DNA from: Methylomonas sp. LL1
GTDB lineage: Bacteria; Pseudomonadota; Gammaproteobacteria; Methylococcales; Methylomonadaceae
NCBI RefSeq assembly: GCF_015711015.1
Contig: NZ_CP064653.1
Location: forward strand, 4,030,001-4,094,000
Direction: 5' to 3'
Length of the DNA: 64,000 bases
Shown here: piece by piece, positions 1 through 7,902 of the stretch
Position numbering within the stretch: the stretch's first letter is position 1
How the letters are laid out: the number at the start of each line of letters is the position of its first letter
Translations under genes and position numbers: made by a program
Notes under the pieces: generated by a model
Database searches by the model: none
What the model was told of the DNA's origin: nothing
Seen by the model: only the letters and a program-made list of their open reading frames with translations

Positions 1-480
1 GTGCTTTCTCTGTCCACTTTTATGCGCACCACGCTGACGCTAGATCCGATGCACGATGTCTCTCTCGCCGATGAAATTGCCTTGCAGGAAGAATATTTGG
101 AGATCGAGCGCGAGCGATTCTCCGACCGTTTGACGTTCAAAACCGACATCCCGGAAAACGCGCGCGCTGCTCTCGTTCCCAGCCTGATCCTCCAGCCATT
201 GATCGAAAATGCCATCAAACACGGCGTCGGCGCCACCAGCGGTCCGGTCGAAATCGTGCTCAGCGCTTCCCGCATCGCCGACCGGCTGAATATCACTGTA
301 GAAAACGATATGCCGCGCGGCGACACCAAAGAAAATCGCCCTCCTGGCATGGGCGTTGGATTGCGTAACGTCGAAGAGCGCTTGCGCGCCCGGTTTCAAG
401 AAGATTCACACTTTTCAGCCGGATGTATTTCATCCGGCCGCTACCTCGTCGCCATGGAACTACCCTGGAGGCAAACATGA
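1..480 (+). CDS. Sensor histidine kinase, LytS/AlgZ type, C-terminal part
   Basis: This is the C-terminal ATPase portion of a sensor kinase; the gene is cut by the left window edge, so any sensing domain is outside. Visible are the N-box around residues 60-76 (LQPLIENAIKHGV), typical of the His_kinase/HATPase_c pairing in LytS-like kinases, a G1-like ENDMP and a G2 motif GMGVGL followed by RNVEERL. The kinase should phosphorylate the regulator encoded immediately downstream, with which it shares an ATGA stop/start overlap, showing translational coupling. The codon at base 1 is GTG but is probably internal. The pair is most likely resident chromosome bordering the mobile DNA. Confidence 0.9.
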   Translation: MLSLSTFMRTTLTLDPMHDVSLADEIALQEEYLEIERERFSDRLTFKTDIPENARAALVPSLILQPLIENAIKHGVGATSGPVEIVLSASRIADRLNITVENDMPRGDTKENRPPGMGVGLRNVEERLRARFQEDSHFSAGCISSGRYLVAMELPWRQT

Positions 481-1283
481 CGGGGTTTACCGTGCTCGTT
501 GTCGATGACGAACCGCTCGCCCGGCGCCGGTTGGTTCGTTTGTTGGGCAAATTAAATTGGGTCGGCCGCATCGAACAAGCGGCGGACGTCGTGGAAGCAC
601 GTAGCAAGACACTCGAATTGCAGCCGGACATCCTGCTGCTGGATATCCTGATGCCCGGCGGCAGCGGTTTCGACGTGCTGGAACAATTAGGCCCGGAGCC
701 GCCCATCGTCGTCTTCGTCACCGCCTTCGATCATCATGCATTACGGGCATTCGAAGCCAATGCCGTCGACTACTTGACCAAACCCGTCGAACCGGGCCGT
801 TTCGGGCTGGCGATGGAAAGGGCAAAATCCGCCGTCGCCGCGCGCAACCAAACCGACCGTATCGCCGAGTTGCAAGAAACCATCGCTGCCCTCAAGCACG
901 CCTTGCGCGAACAACCCAGGCAAAACCAAGAATTTTGGGTCAAGGTCCGCAGAGAACACATCCGCATCACCGAGGACAGGATCATCCGAATCCAGGCCGA
1001 GCGCGACTATGTGCGCATTCATGTCGACGGGGCGGAGTACCTCTACCACGAAACGCTGACCGCCCTGGAACAACGCCTAAGCCCGGAAGATTTCATTCGC
1101 ATTCACCGCAGCACCATCGTGCGGCGTAACGCCATTACCCGTATTAAACAAGCGCCGTTCGCCGCCATGGTGGCCGTCATGAAGGACGGCACTGAGGTTA
1201 GGATAGGCAGAACTTACGCCGCCGTCGTACGTAACCAGCTCACCAAAAATTGGGAAATTAATCCATCAAACGCACTGCGTTAG
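477..1283 (+). CDS. LytTR-family response regulator
   Basis: Response regulator of about 268 residues. The N-terminal receiver has the acidic pair DD at 10-11, phosphoacceptor Asp56 in LLLDILMPGG and the conserved Lys in LTKPVEP near residue 107. The C-terminal half, from about residue 160, is a LytTR DNA-binding domain (RIQAERDYVRIH, the RIHRSTIVR segment and the RIGRTYA end). The start is ATG 477, preceded by GGAGG and overlapping the stop of the kinase gene; longer in-frame starts upstream lie inside the kinase. It would bind direct repeats in promoters after phosphorylation; targets cannot be read here. Its stop codon is immediately followed by transposon debris. Confidence 0.93.
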   Translation: MTGFTVLVVDDEPLARRRLVRLLGKLNWVGRIEQAADVVEARSKTLELQPDILLLDILMPGGSGFDVLEQLGPEPPIVVFVTAFDHHALRAFEANAVDYLTKPVEPGRFGLAMERAKSAVAARNQTDRIAELQETIAALKHALREQPRQNQEFWVKVRREHIRITEDRIIRIQAERDYVRIHVDGAEYLYHETLTALEQRLSPEDFIRIHRSTIVRRNAITRIKQAPFAAMVAVMKDGTEVRIGRTYAAVVRNQLTKNWEINPSNALR

Positions 1284-1702
1284 AACGTGGGTTTGCCATA
1301 GAGTAACCGATATTCACGAAAATGCCGAGGCGGCACGAAGCCGCCGCGCAGCAAGCCACTGCGGGCCAGAATCGCCAACCATTGGGCGTCGTTGATATCC
1401 GTTTTGCGGCCGGGTACTTGCTTGACATGCCGCGCATTGACCACGGCCAGCTTCAAACCATGCCACTCCAAAGCCGCATAGGGACTCTTCCAATAGACGC
1501 CGGTGCTTTCCATCACGACCCATTCAGGTTGAAAGGACGCCACCCAGGCCGCCATCTCGCGCCGATCCCGTTTAAAGCCTCCAAACTCGCGGATTTGGGT
1601 CACGACCTCGCCCTGGTCGTTTTCAAACAATATGCACACGGTGAGTTTGGCTTGGTGAACATCCAAGGCCGCCACGCAACGATAAACCGCCGATAATTCC
1701 AT
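1280..1702 (-). pseudogene. IS110-family transposase, N-terminal fragment
   Basis: The product begins MELSAVYRCVAALDVHQAK and contains the RuvC-like DEDD domain of IS110 transposases: the first Asp near residue 14, Glu in VVMESTGVYW, and the pair of Asp in KTDINDAQW. Only about 140 residues remain; the second half, with the serine motif, is missing and the frame ends at an unrelated tail beside the LytTR stop. ATG 1702 was chosen because the homology starts there and the upstream in-frame codons do not match the family. It is a dead remnant; the joint with the chromosome is around 1283-1310. Confidence 0.85.
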
Positions 1703-1975
1703 TAAAACCTCCCAGGGTAAACGTGAAGCGTTCACAGGGGAGACCACAGGCTGGGTATTGAGCTGCGAAATGGGTCTAACTTCGAGGTGCTGATCCCGTG
1801 CAGTTGAGGAGAAAGCAATATTGGTTCATGCATTTTGTCCAGCATGAGTCCAAACCTCGCGCAGTCGTAGACCCCAAGCATGTGGAGAAGTCCTTTGTAC
1901 GGAACCTGGGAGGTCTCATCTGTGCTCGATAGGCATGTCGAGCCGGCTTATTGAGGTAGAAACTGAGCGATAAAT

Positions 1976-2343
1976 ATGTACGCAGATGAGAAGTCGGACA
2001 AAGCCGTAGTACTGATGAAGTAACCGAACAACGAGGACATGTCCTTGGCGGAGGCTGTGGAGGGAAGGGCTTTGCCCAAGAGGAACACCGGTCAGGCAAC
2101 CGCAGTCCGGACTCAGAGCTGGGGTACTGCGTCGGGTGGATTGGCTGGTGTGCGCCAAGCGGCGCGACAAAAGAAGGATGTACAGTTCACCGCCTTACTG
2201 CATCACATTTCCATTGCGCTTCTGGAACAGAGTTATTTTGCGTTAAAGCGAAATTCGGCGCCCGGACTCGATGGTGTGATGTGGCGCAGCTATGGCGACA
2301 ATCTTTTGGAGAAGTTGACGGCATTACATGATCGGATACGCTT
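1976..2343 (+). pseudogene. Group II intron maturase/reverse transcriptase, N-terminal remnant
   Basis: The frame opens at ATG 1976 (MYADEKSDKAVVLMK), meets an in-frame TAA at 2021-2023, and continues as PNNEDMSLAEAVEGRALPKR and on to LLHHISIALLEQSYFALKRN and APGLDGVMW. The last parts match the RT-0/RT-1 region of bacterial group II intron-encoded proteins (APG.DGV.W). It breaks off where the IS256 element is inserted, so most of the RT, the maturase and any endonuclease domain are absent. The sequence at about 1900-2060 upstream may be intron RNA, but no complete intron structure or 5' GUGYG boundary could be fixed. Non-functional remnant. Confidence 0.75.
2336..2343. repeat. Left target-site duplication of IS256-family element
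   Basis: ATACGCTT occurs directly before the left inverted repeat and again directly after the right one at 3672-3679. Eight bases is the usual duplication for IS256-family insertions, so this was a simple, fairly recent transposition. Confidence 0.9.
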
Positions 2344-3671
2344 GAGGGTGTAAGAATTTTTGTGTAAACGGCCATTAGGCGGGAAACTGCCGATCCTTAA
2401 AGGAGCAAAAATGACCGTATTAAAATCCATCCCAACCGAATTGCTCGATACCTTGCTATCGGGTTATCAAAAACCCGAAGACCTGATTGGTGAAAACGGT
2501 CTGTTGAAGCAATTAACCAAGGCGCTGGTGGAACGTGCGTTGGAAGCCGAACTGACCGAACATCTGGGCCACGCCAAGCATGACCCCATCACCAATCCGA
2601 GTGGCAATGCCCGTAATGGCAAAAGCCGAAAAAACCTGAAAGGCGACTTCGGCGAATTACCGATTGAGATTCCGCGTGACCGTCATGGCAGCTTCGAGCC
2701 GCAAATCGTCGCCAAACATCAAACGCGCTGGACTGGCTTCGACGACAAGATCATTTCGCTGTATGCGCGTGGAATGACGGTCCGAGAAATTCAGAGTCAT
2801 CTGGAAGAGCTGTATGGCACCGAGGTTTCGCCTTCGTTGATTTCCTCGGTCACCGATGCGGTAGCCGATGAAGTTAAAACCTGGCAATCGCGCCCGCTGG
2901 AACCGGTTTATCCCATTGTCTATCTCGACTGCATACACGTCAAAGTGCGCGATACCGGCGCTGTGCGGGTCAAAGCCGTCTATCTGGCGATTGGTATCAA
3001 TCTGAATGGCGAGAAGAAAGTTCTGGGGTTATGGATCGCCCAAACCGAAGGGGCTAAGTTCTGGTTACAGGTGGTCACCGAACTGAAAAATCGCGGCGTG
3101 CAGGACATTTTTATCGCCTGTGTCGATGGGCTGAAAGGGTTTCCCGAAGCCATCGAAACCGTTTATCCGCAAACCGCCGTTCAGCTTTGCATCGTCCATC
3201 TGGTGCGTAACAGCCTGAACTATGTCAATTGGAAAATGCGCAAACGGATTGCCGATGACCTCAAGCGGATTTATCAATCGGCTACCGTTGCAGAAGCCGA
3301 GCAGCAATTGGCTGAGTTCGAGGCACAATGGAATGGCGATTATCCTTCGATTGCCCAGATATGGCGGCGTAACTGGAGTCGGGTCATCCCGTTTTTCGAC
3401 TATCCGCCGGAAATACGCCGAATCATCTACACCACCAATGCCATTGAGTCGGTCAATATGAGCCTGAGGAAAATCACCAAAAATCGTGGCTCTTTCCCCA
3501 ATGACGAGGCATTATCGAAACTGTTTTATCTGGCGCTGATGAATATCAGTAAAAAATGGACCATGCCATTGCATGACTGGAAAGCGGCTTTAAATCGGTT
3601 TAGCATTCAGTTCGACGACCGGATGCCAAACCGTTAATTAAACCCGTTTACACAAAATTCAGGACACCTTC
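2344..3671 (+). mobile_element. Complete IS256-family insertion sequence
   Basis: A 1328-bp element with one transposase gene. The left end reads GAGGGTGTAAGAATTTTTGT and continues GTAAACGG; the reverse complement of the right end has GAAGGTGTCC followed by TGAATTTTGTGTAAACGG, giving imperfect inverted repeats of about 28 bp with an identical inner block. It is flanked by the 8-bp duplication ATACGCTT. It sits at the joint between the group II intron remnant and the remnant of an older integrated element. Confidence 0.92.
2411..3637 (+). CDS. IS256-family (mutator-type) transposase
   Basis: DDE transposase of 408 residues, the normal length for the family. The N-terminal region (LTKALVERALEAELTEHLGH) is the conserved mutator-type start. 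Catalytic acids are visible as Asp in YLDCIHVKVR, Asp in ACVDGLKGF and Glu in TTNAIESVN. The start ATG 2411 has AGGAG seven bases upstream; the longer frame from 2360 would start inside the terminal repeat. The gene looks intact and, with clean ends and target duplication, is probably active. Confidence 0.95.
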   Translation: MTVLKSIPTELLDTLLSGYQKPEDLIGENGLLKQLTKALVERALEAELTEHLGHAKHDPITNPSGNARNGKSRKNLKGDFGELPIEIPRDRHGSFEPQIVAKHQTRWTGFDDKIISLYARGMTVREIQSHLEELYGTEVSPSLISSVTDAVADEVKTWQSRPLEPVYPIVYLDCIHVKVRDTGAVRVKAVYLAIGINLNGEKKVLGLWIAQTEGAKFWLQVVTELKNRGVQDIFIACVDGLKGFPEAIETVYPQTAVQLCIVHLVRNSLNYVNWKMRKRIADDLKRIYQSATVAEAEQQLAEFEAQWNGDYPSIAQIWRRNWSRVIPFFDYPPEIRRIIYTTNAIESVNMSLRKITKNRGSFPNDEALSKLFYLALMNISKKWTMPLHDWKAALNRFSIQFDDRMPNR

Positions 3672-3679
3672 ATACGCTT
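3672..3679. repeat. Right target-site duplication of IS256-family element
   Basis: Second copy of ATACGCTT, matching 2336-2343. Joining the two flanks restores a continuous sequence in which the intron fragment abuts the broken gene on the right, so that joint predates the IS insertion. Confidence 0.9.
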
Positions 3680-4236
3680 TAACGCCTTGCCACCTTTAGC
3701 CAACAAGCCCAACAAGCCGCCACCGATTGCAGTTTTGCCAATGGCTTTGATGGCCGGGCCGATTACCGGGATTTTGTCGATAATGCTGCTTGATTGCGAA
3801 ACGACCGCGCCGCCTGCTGGTTTGTCATCGAGGTTTTTTAAGACCTTGAGCTGTGCCTTGTCGAATACCGACGCCTCTTTACGGAATCATCGCCACCATG
3901 GATCACGAAATACAGACCGCGCGTTGCGCCAATGATCAATGTAAGCACATTCTGCCGGTATCTAGAAAATTCAGAACCAAAATAATAAGTCGTGCTATGA
4001 AGAAATAATTCCTGGCGCTTCTCTGGGTCAGCTTCCTTCGCCCATTGGTCAGCGCGCTCTTTTAAGGCGAAGTGCTCGCTGAGAATCTTATGCTTGGTTC
4101 CAACGGCAAATGCATCAACGTTATAGCTGAGAGGCGCGATCTGGCTGTGGTTTTCAGTGCGATTTTGGTTTGGTTGGATTTGCTCAGAAAAACTATCGTT
4201 TTTTGAGACTTGAAGGGATTGGTTTGATTGGTTCAT
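3672..4236 (-). pseudogene. Broken right-end gene of an older integrated element
   Basis: The minus-strand frame starts at ATG 4236 (MNQSNQSLQVSKNDSFSEQ) and runs openly to about 3890. There the reading must shift by one base to continue as KEASVFDKAQLKVLKNL and then a hydrophobic glycine-rich tail (DKIPVIGPAIKAIGKTAIGG and GLLGLLAKGG), which is cut by the IS256 insertion. The intact product would have been a protein of at least 190 residues with a C-terminal membrane-type segment. Its first residues and its entire upstream region match the gene at 10594-10986, which sits in the same place beside the tRNA-Lys repeat in element A. I therefore read it as the last trace of a third tandem element. 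No function is known. Confidence 0.65.
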
Positions 4237-4400
4237 TACGCCACCTCATTGAGCAAATAATGCAGAGTGCGCCTAAATTTTCGCCTTACTGCGGTTATGT
4301 TGCTTCAACTCGACGGCAATCCAGTTGATTTTGCTTTTAATATCAAAAGCTTGTGATGGTGGGTCGTGTGCGGTTCGAACGCACGGCCATCGCATTAAAA
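4231..4400. repeat. 170-bp right-end repeat, copy 1
   Basis: This stretch, from the start codon of the flanking MNQ gene through the tRNA-Lys half, matches 10981-11150 with only about three differences by eye (T/G at one site and two A/G changes within the tRNA part). It is the conserved right end of two related elements and probably contains integrase arm or core binding sequences. Confidence 0.9.
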
Positions 4401-4401
4401 G
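4357..4401 (-). other. att site: 3' half of tRNA-Lys(UUU), copy 1
   Basis: Read on the minus strand the sequence is anticodon loop CTTTTAA, 3' anticodon arm, variable loop, a perfect T-stem GTGCG/CGCAC and acceptor end ACGACCCACCA, as in E. coli tRNA-Lys. No 5' half is attached on the right, so it is an attachment-site copy rather than a gene. It differs from the other two copies by two transitions (TTCGAAC in the T-loop and GGCC instead of GGTC), so it is the most diverged copy. Confidence 0.88.
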
Positions 4402-4617
4402 TGCAATTTACTATCTGTAACTTATTGTTTTTATTTGTATTATAACTTTGCTTGGTCTGTCTACGCGACACGACGAATCACAACTGAGCATAACTAAGTC
4501 GCGTAAATCTCGCGTAAGGTTTTAGGCTTCCAAACACTGAAAACCCATTGTTGGGTTTGTACTAATCACGGAAAATATGATAAATTATATACTTATAAAT
4601 ATTTATTTGTATTCAGT

Positions 4618-4878
4618 ATGCAACTCACAGCCTCCCAACTTCAGTCAAAGCACAAAGTACTCATAGATGCCCTCAAGCGGGGGGAAACCGTTGAAATTAC
4701 GTATCATGGTCAAACGCTTGGCGTCGTTCACCCTGCCGCTCCAGCTGTTAACTCACAAGAGCAAGAAGCGGCAATGAATGAATTTTTCGGTATGCACCGT
4801 GATTCCGGCATTGCTAATGTGGAAGATGAATTACGCACTATTCGCAAAGGTCGCCGGAGTTCACTGAGTGATCTTTGA
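4618..4878 (+). CDS. Antitoxin, Phd/YefM-like
   Basis: An 86-residue protein whose first 40 residues (LTASQLQSKHKVLIDALKRG and TVEITYHGQTLGVVHP) have the prevent-host-death pattern: a short strand, a helix, then ETVEI and a basic turn. Such proteins dimerise on their own promoter and wrap the toxin with the C-terminal part. Its last 11 bases overlap the start of the PIN toxin gene, the usual arrangement. The AT-rich 4420-4617 upstream region is presumably the autoregulated promoter; I see no certain -35/-10 pair. The partner assignment is safer than the exact family. Confidence 0.75.
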   Translation: MQLTASQLQSKHKVLIDALKRGETVEITYHGQTLGVVHPAAPAVNSQEQEAAMNEFFGMHRDSGIANVEDELRTIRKGRRSSLSDL

Positions 4879-5251
4879 CACCAATATTTTGATTTATGCC
4901 GATCGAGGTGTGGAATCAGCAAAAGAATTGATCATGAACACCCAACAACGGTCAATTTCGGCAGTTACCTATATGGAATACGTTCCGTTTTGCCGGAATA
5001 AAAAGGAATTGGCAACGTTTGAAAAAATGCTTCAGGTGCTGCAGTTCACCATCCATGAGATCGATCATGGGATTTCTTACCATGCACGACAGTTGGTTCG
5101 ACAATTTGCACTAAGCCATAGCATGGAAATGGGCGATGCTTTAATTGCCGCAACGGCTATGGCACACAATGAATTGTTATGCACCAGCAACATCAAACAC
5201 TTTTCTCAAATCAATGGCTTGTTGCTCGACCATTATCAACTTAACGAATAA
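4868..5251 (+). CDS. PIN-domain ribonuclease toxin (VapC-like)
   Basis: A 127-residue PIN protein starting at GTG 4868 inside the antitoxin gene. The acidic residues expected for metal-dependent RNA cleavage are visible: Asp4 in IFDTNILIY, Glu in TYMEYVPF near residue 37, and Asp in EMGDALIAATA near residue 93. VapC toxins usually cut initiator tRNA or rRNA; the target here is unknown. Length is normal. The pair would act as an addiction module stabilising element A. An IS3-family element begins 8 bases after its stop codon. Confidence 0.85.
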   Translation: MIFDTNILIYADRGVESAKELIMNTQQRSISAVTYMEYVPFCRNKKELATFEKMLQVLQFTIHEIDHGISYHARQLVRQFALSHSMEMGDALIAATAMAHNELLCTSNIKHFSQINGLLLDHYQLNE

Positions 5252-5322
5252 TCACTAAACTGATGTGGCTACACTAAACCGGACACACTTTTTAAAATAA
5301 CCTGAAAAAGCGTGAATCCAAA

Positions 5323-5619
5323 ATGAGCCAAGAAAAACCCAATACCTATACAGCCGAATTCAGAGCCTCAGCCGTCAAGTTGGCGAATGAATCCGATAAA
5401 CCGATCAGCCAGGTAGCCCAGGATCTTGGCATTAACGTCAATACCTTGCATACCTGGATAGGAAAATACAGTCGCCCCAAAGACAGCAATAAAGCGGTCC
5501 GTACCGATGAACATCTGTACGATGAACTCAAGCGCCTTAAGAAGGAAGTGGCCCGATTGACCGAGGAGCGCGATTTACTAAAAAAGGCAGCGGCGTACTT
5601 CGCCAAGGAACAAAGATGA
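5323..5619 (+). CDS. IS3-family transposase OrfA
   Basis: A 98-residue DNA-binding subunit: an HTH_Tnp_1 domain ([16 protein letters not shown], then [20 protein letters not shown]) followed by a leucine-zipper coiled coil ([20 protein letters not shown]). It binds the terminal repeats. The 3' end overlaps orfB by the ATGA at 5616-5619; a frameshifted OrfAB fusion is usual in the family, but here reinitiation at the overlap is also possible. Confidence 0.93.
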   Translation: MSQEKPNTYTAEFRASAVKLANESDKPISQVAQDLGINVNTLHTWIGKYSRPKDSNKAVRTDEHLYDELKRLKKEVARLTEERDLLKKAAAYFAKEQR

Positions 5620-6479
5620 AGTACGCCTGGATCAAGCAGCATGCAGAGGACTTTGCGGTAGATACCCTGTGCCGGTTCATGAGGGTATCCCGAAGCGCCT
5701 ACTACGACTGGCTGAAGCAAGGCCCCTCTGCGGGCGAACAAGACGATGCCGCCCTATCCGAGATGATCCAAAGCACCTTTGGCAAAAGCCGGGCAACCTA
5801 CGGTACGCGCCGTCTCAAAGCCGCCTTATCCGCTCAGAACCGAACCGTCAGCCGCCGCCGTATCGGTCGTTTGATGCGGGAAGCGGGGTTGGCCTGTAAA
5901 ACCAAGCGCAAATTCAAAGCCACGACGAATTCGAAGCATCATCAACCGGTTGCGTCCAATCACCTGGATCGGCAATTTGCCGTGGAAAAGCCCAATCAAG
6001 TCTATGCCGGCGACACCACCTATATCCATACGCAGGAGGGCTGGCTGTATCTGGCCGTGGTGATTGATCTCTATTCCCGGCAAGTCGTGGGCTGGTCTAT
6101 GGCCGAACATATGCGGACCAAACTGGTGAACGATGCGCTACTGATGGCGGTTTGGAAGCGCAAGCCCGAGAAAGGCTTGCTATGGCATACCGATCGCGGC
6201 AGCCAATATGCATCGGACAGCCATCGAGCCTTATTAACGCAACACGGCATCCGGCAAAGCATGAGTCGTAAGGGAAACTGCTGGGATAATGCCGTCTCGG
6301 AAAGTTTCTTTCATACCCTGAAAACCGAGTTGATACATCACCAGACCTATCGAACCCGATCCGAGGCCAGGCAGGCCGTATTCGAATATATCGAAGTGTT
6401 TTATAACCGCGAGCGACTTCATTCCGCCAATGGCTACCTGTCGCCCGTTGACTACGAAGTGCAGCTTAAAGCTGCTTAG
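5616..6479 (+). CDS. IS3-family transposase OrfB (DDE integrase)
   Basis: A 287-residue catalytic subunit with an HTH_21 segment near residues 48-100 and an rve core. The DDE triad is visible as Asp in [10 protein letters not shown], Asp in [10 protein letters not shown] and Glu in [12 protein letters not shown], with the family [12 protein letters not shown] ending. The gene looks intact. It starts at ATG 5616, overlapping the orfA stop. Confidence 0.95.
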   Translation: MKYAWIKQHAEDFAVDTLCRFMRVSRSAYYDWLKQGPSAGEQDDAALSEMIQSTFGKSRATYGTRRLKAALSAQNRTVSRRRIGRLMREAGLACKTKRKFKATTNSKHHQPVASNHLDRQFAVEKPNQVYAGDTTYIHTQEGWLYLAVVIDLYSRQVVGWSMAEHMRTKLVNDALLMAVWKRKPEKGLLWHTDRGSQYASDSHRALLTQHGIRQSMSRKGNCWDNAVSESFFHTLKTELIHHQTYRTRSEARQAVFEYIEVFYNRERLHSANGYLSPVDYEVQLKAA

Positions 6480-6509
6480 CTGTGTGTCCGGAAAAGTGTT
6501 GACACATCA

Positions 6510-7137
6510 GTACTGTCCGTCATCCTTCAGCCAATCCCGGGATTGTTTCGCCCGATCCAGTCCCGATATGATTTCCGTAATCAGCTCTTCGGATAGTTTG
6601 AGCTTGTTCCATGCTATTTTCGCTTCAGTACGATTCTTCCGATGGCCTGGGTAACCATCGTAAAATTCGAAAAACGAATTTTCATGCTCGTTATTGTTTT
6701 TAGTTCCCTTATTAGTTCCTGTATTAGTTCCGTGTCCCAAATTTGGGACTGTTTCCGCGTAAATTTGGGACTGTTTCGGGGGGTAATTGGAACTGTTCCG
6801 ATTTTGGAATTGTTCCGTTTTTGGTACTGCTTAAATCGTCTGATTTGGATTTCTTGATCATTTCAAAAATACCGTTGATTTGGTAAACGACCACCTGCTT
6901 GGTATCGCCAACGCGCTTTCCGGTATCGCTAATAAATCCGGATTCGGACAAGGCTTTAAGTGACTTGATAGCCGTCTTGCGATTCAAAGCTGTTTCTTCG
7001 CTCAGCGATGCAATACTCTGGTAATACTCGGCCAAGTCGTTGCCTGCGCGTTTTGCCATTGCGACCAAAATAAACTTCTCCGCCGAGCTTATACCTTGTT
7101 GGGCAAAGGCCCATTCGCACCGCTGGTAATAATCCAT
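6510..7137 (-). pseudogene. Helix-turn-helix replication protein (DnaT/phage O-like), frameshifted and truncated
   Basis: From ATG 7137 (MDYYQRCEWAFAQQGISSAE) the product has a winged-helix N-terminus (SIASLSEETALNRKTAIKSL) as in phage O or plasmid helper proteins. After about 120 residues the frame ends at a 17-bp direct repeat. In another frame it continues (NSFFEFYDGYPGHRKNRTEA to SRDWLKDDGQY), a C-terminal module common in such proteins, which normally ends with an IPHPATWLN-like motif. That last motif is lost because the IS3-family element is inserted exactly there. Two independent lesions make it almost certainly inactive. It probably once loaded helicase at the element's origin; this is inference from family resemblance. 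Confidence 0.7.
6739..6777. repeat. 17-bp direct repeat causing a frameshift
   Basis: AAATTTGGGACTGTTTC is present at 6739-6755 and 6761-6777, a 22-base period. Twenty-two is not a multiple of three, so a duplication of this unit would by itself explain the break in the replication-like gene. Confidence 0.75.
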
Positions 7138-7141
7138 ATGT

Positions 7142-7342
7142 TTATTTTGGCCAGCGCAATGTTCCAAGGCGGTTATTATGTTTATCTTTTACAATCGCAA
7201 TTCCTTTTTTGCGTTCAGGTATTATTCGCGCAATAATTATTGGTGAAATAAATTGACCTTCAATCGTTTCCAAAAGCCCGTTTTCACGTAAAATATCTTT
7301 GATGTTTTTTTCGTTCACAGTAATGCTCAGCAATACCGCCAA
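7142..7342 (-). CDS. Small hypothetical protein
   Basis: A 66-residue product (MAVLLSITVNEKNIKDILRE to HNNRLGTLRWPK), basic towards the C-terminus, not recognised. It precedes the broken replication-like gene on the same strand with its stop five bases before ATG 7137, so the two probably formed an operon. No catalytic or metal-binding motif is visible. Confidence 0.5.
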   Translation of the reverse strand: MAVLLSITVNEKNIKDILRENGLLETIEGQFISPIIIARIIPERKKGIAIVKDKHNNRLGTLRWPK

Positions 7343-7507
7343 AAAGGCGGGATAAATTCATATCGCACGTTGGGCGCATTTCCGGTGTTTCTTCTATTGA
7401 TTTGCCGTCGAGTTGAAGTCTTTGATACCGGGAGTTTGCGCCTTTTTCTGCGCCTAATTAATTGCAAGCTTTAAAATATAAGGCATTGCAACGCATTTAA
7501 TATGCGG

Positions 7508-7759
7508 TTAGGTATCAATTTGAGAATCGATGCACTCGGCTAGAACTCGTGTATTGACGAAAAGCGTTTTGCCGATCTTGCGGAATGCCATGGACAAGCC
7601 ATTATGCTTGCGCTGCAAAACAGCCCATTTCCATGACTTTTCGGTATAAAGATGTGGGTATTTCTTAGGGACATCGCCGGACGGGATAATGTCGTCCAGC
7701 GTGATGTTGACTTGCCAGGCGTTCGCCGGGACTGCGGATTGATTTGTTGCTGTGTTCAT
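7508..7759 (-). CDS. Small Xis/AlpA-like DNA-binding protein
   Basis: An 83-residue protein starting at ATG 7759 with GAGG seven bases upstream. Its second half, TEKSWKWAVLQRKHNG then LSMAFRKIGKTLFVNTRVLA, has a winged-helix excisionase-like pattern. The same arrangement (E..FNWLF.NR..NGF..AFVKV..RKFLVHI) is found in the protein at 37969-38190 of element B, so each element carries one. Proteins of this kind act as excision factors or as activators of integrase or replication genes; which applies here is inference. It lies just downstream of a perfect 18-bp inverted repeat that may be its operator. Confidence 0.6.
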   Translation of the reverse strand: MNTATNQSAVPANAWQVNITLDDIIPSGDVPKKYPHLYTEKSWKWAVLQRKHNGLSMAFRKIGKTLFVNTRVLAECIDSQIDT

Positions 7760-7841
7760 TTGTTTCACCTCGTTTGGATTAGTGAAACCAATGGTATTGA
7801 TTTGGTTTTGGCGGGTAAATACCTTGGGTTGTAATTAGTTG

Positions 7842-7890
7842 TGCAAAATGCAGTTTGCACCAAAAATAATGATGCAAACTGCATTTTGCA
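7842..7890. promoter_or_regulatory. Perfect 18-bp inverted repeat, probable operator
   Basis: TGCAAAATGCAGTTTGCA at 7842-7859 is mirrored by TGCAAACTGCATTTTGCA at 7873-7890 across 13 bases. Each arm is itself partly symmetrical (TGCAAA...TTTGCA), suggesting two adjacent dimer sites. There is no T-run after either arm, so a terminator is unlikely. It lies about 80 bases upstream of the Xis-like gene and 12 bases beyond the end of the next gene. Confidence 0.7.
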
Positions 7891-7902
7891 ACATTGAGAG
7901 TA

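Larger units (their letters stand above)
5259..6511 (+). mobile_element. Complete IS3-family insertion sequence
   Basis: A 1253-bp element with orfA and orfB. The left end ACTGATGTGGCTACACTAAA followed by CCGGACACAC matches the reverse complement of the right end at about 25 of 30 positions. I could not see a convincing target duplication. The right end interrupts a minus-strand replication-like gene, whose frame now stops inside the IS. Confidence 0.88.
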
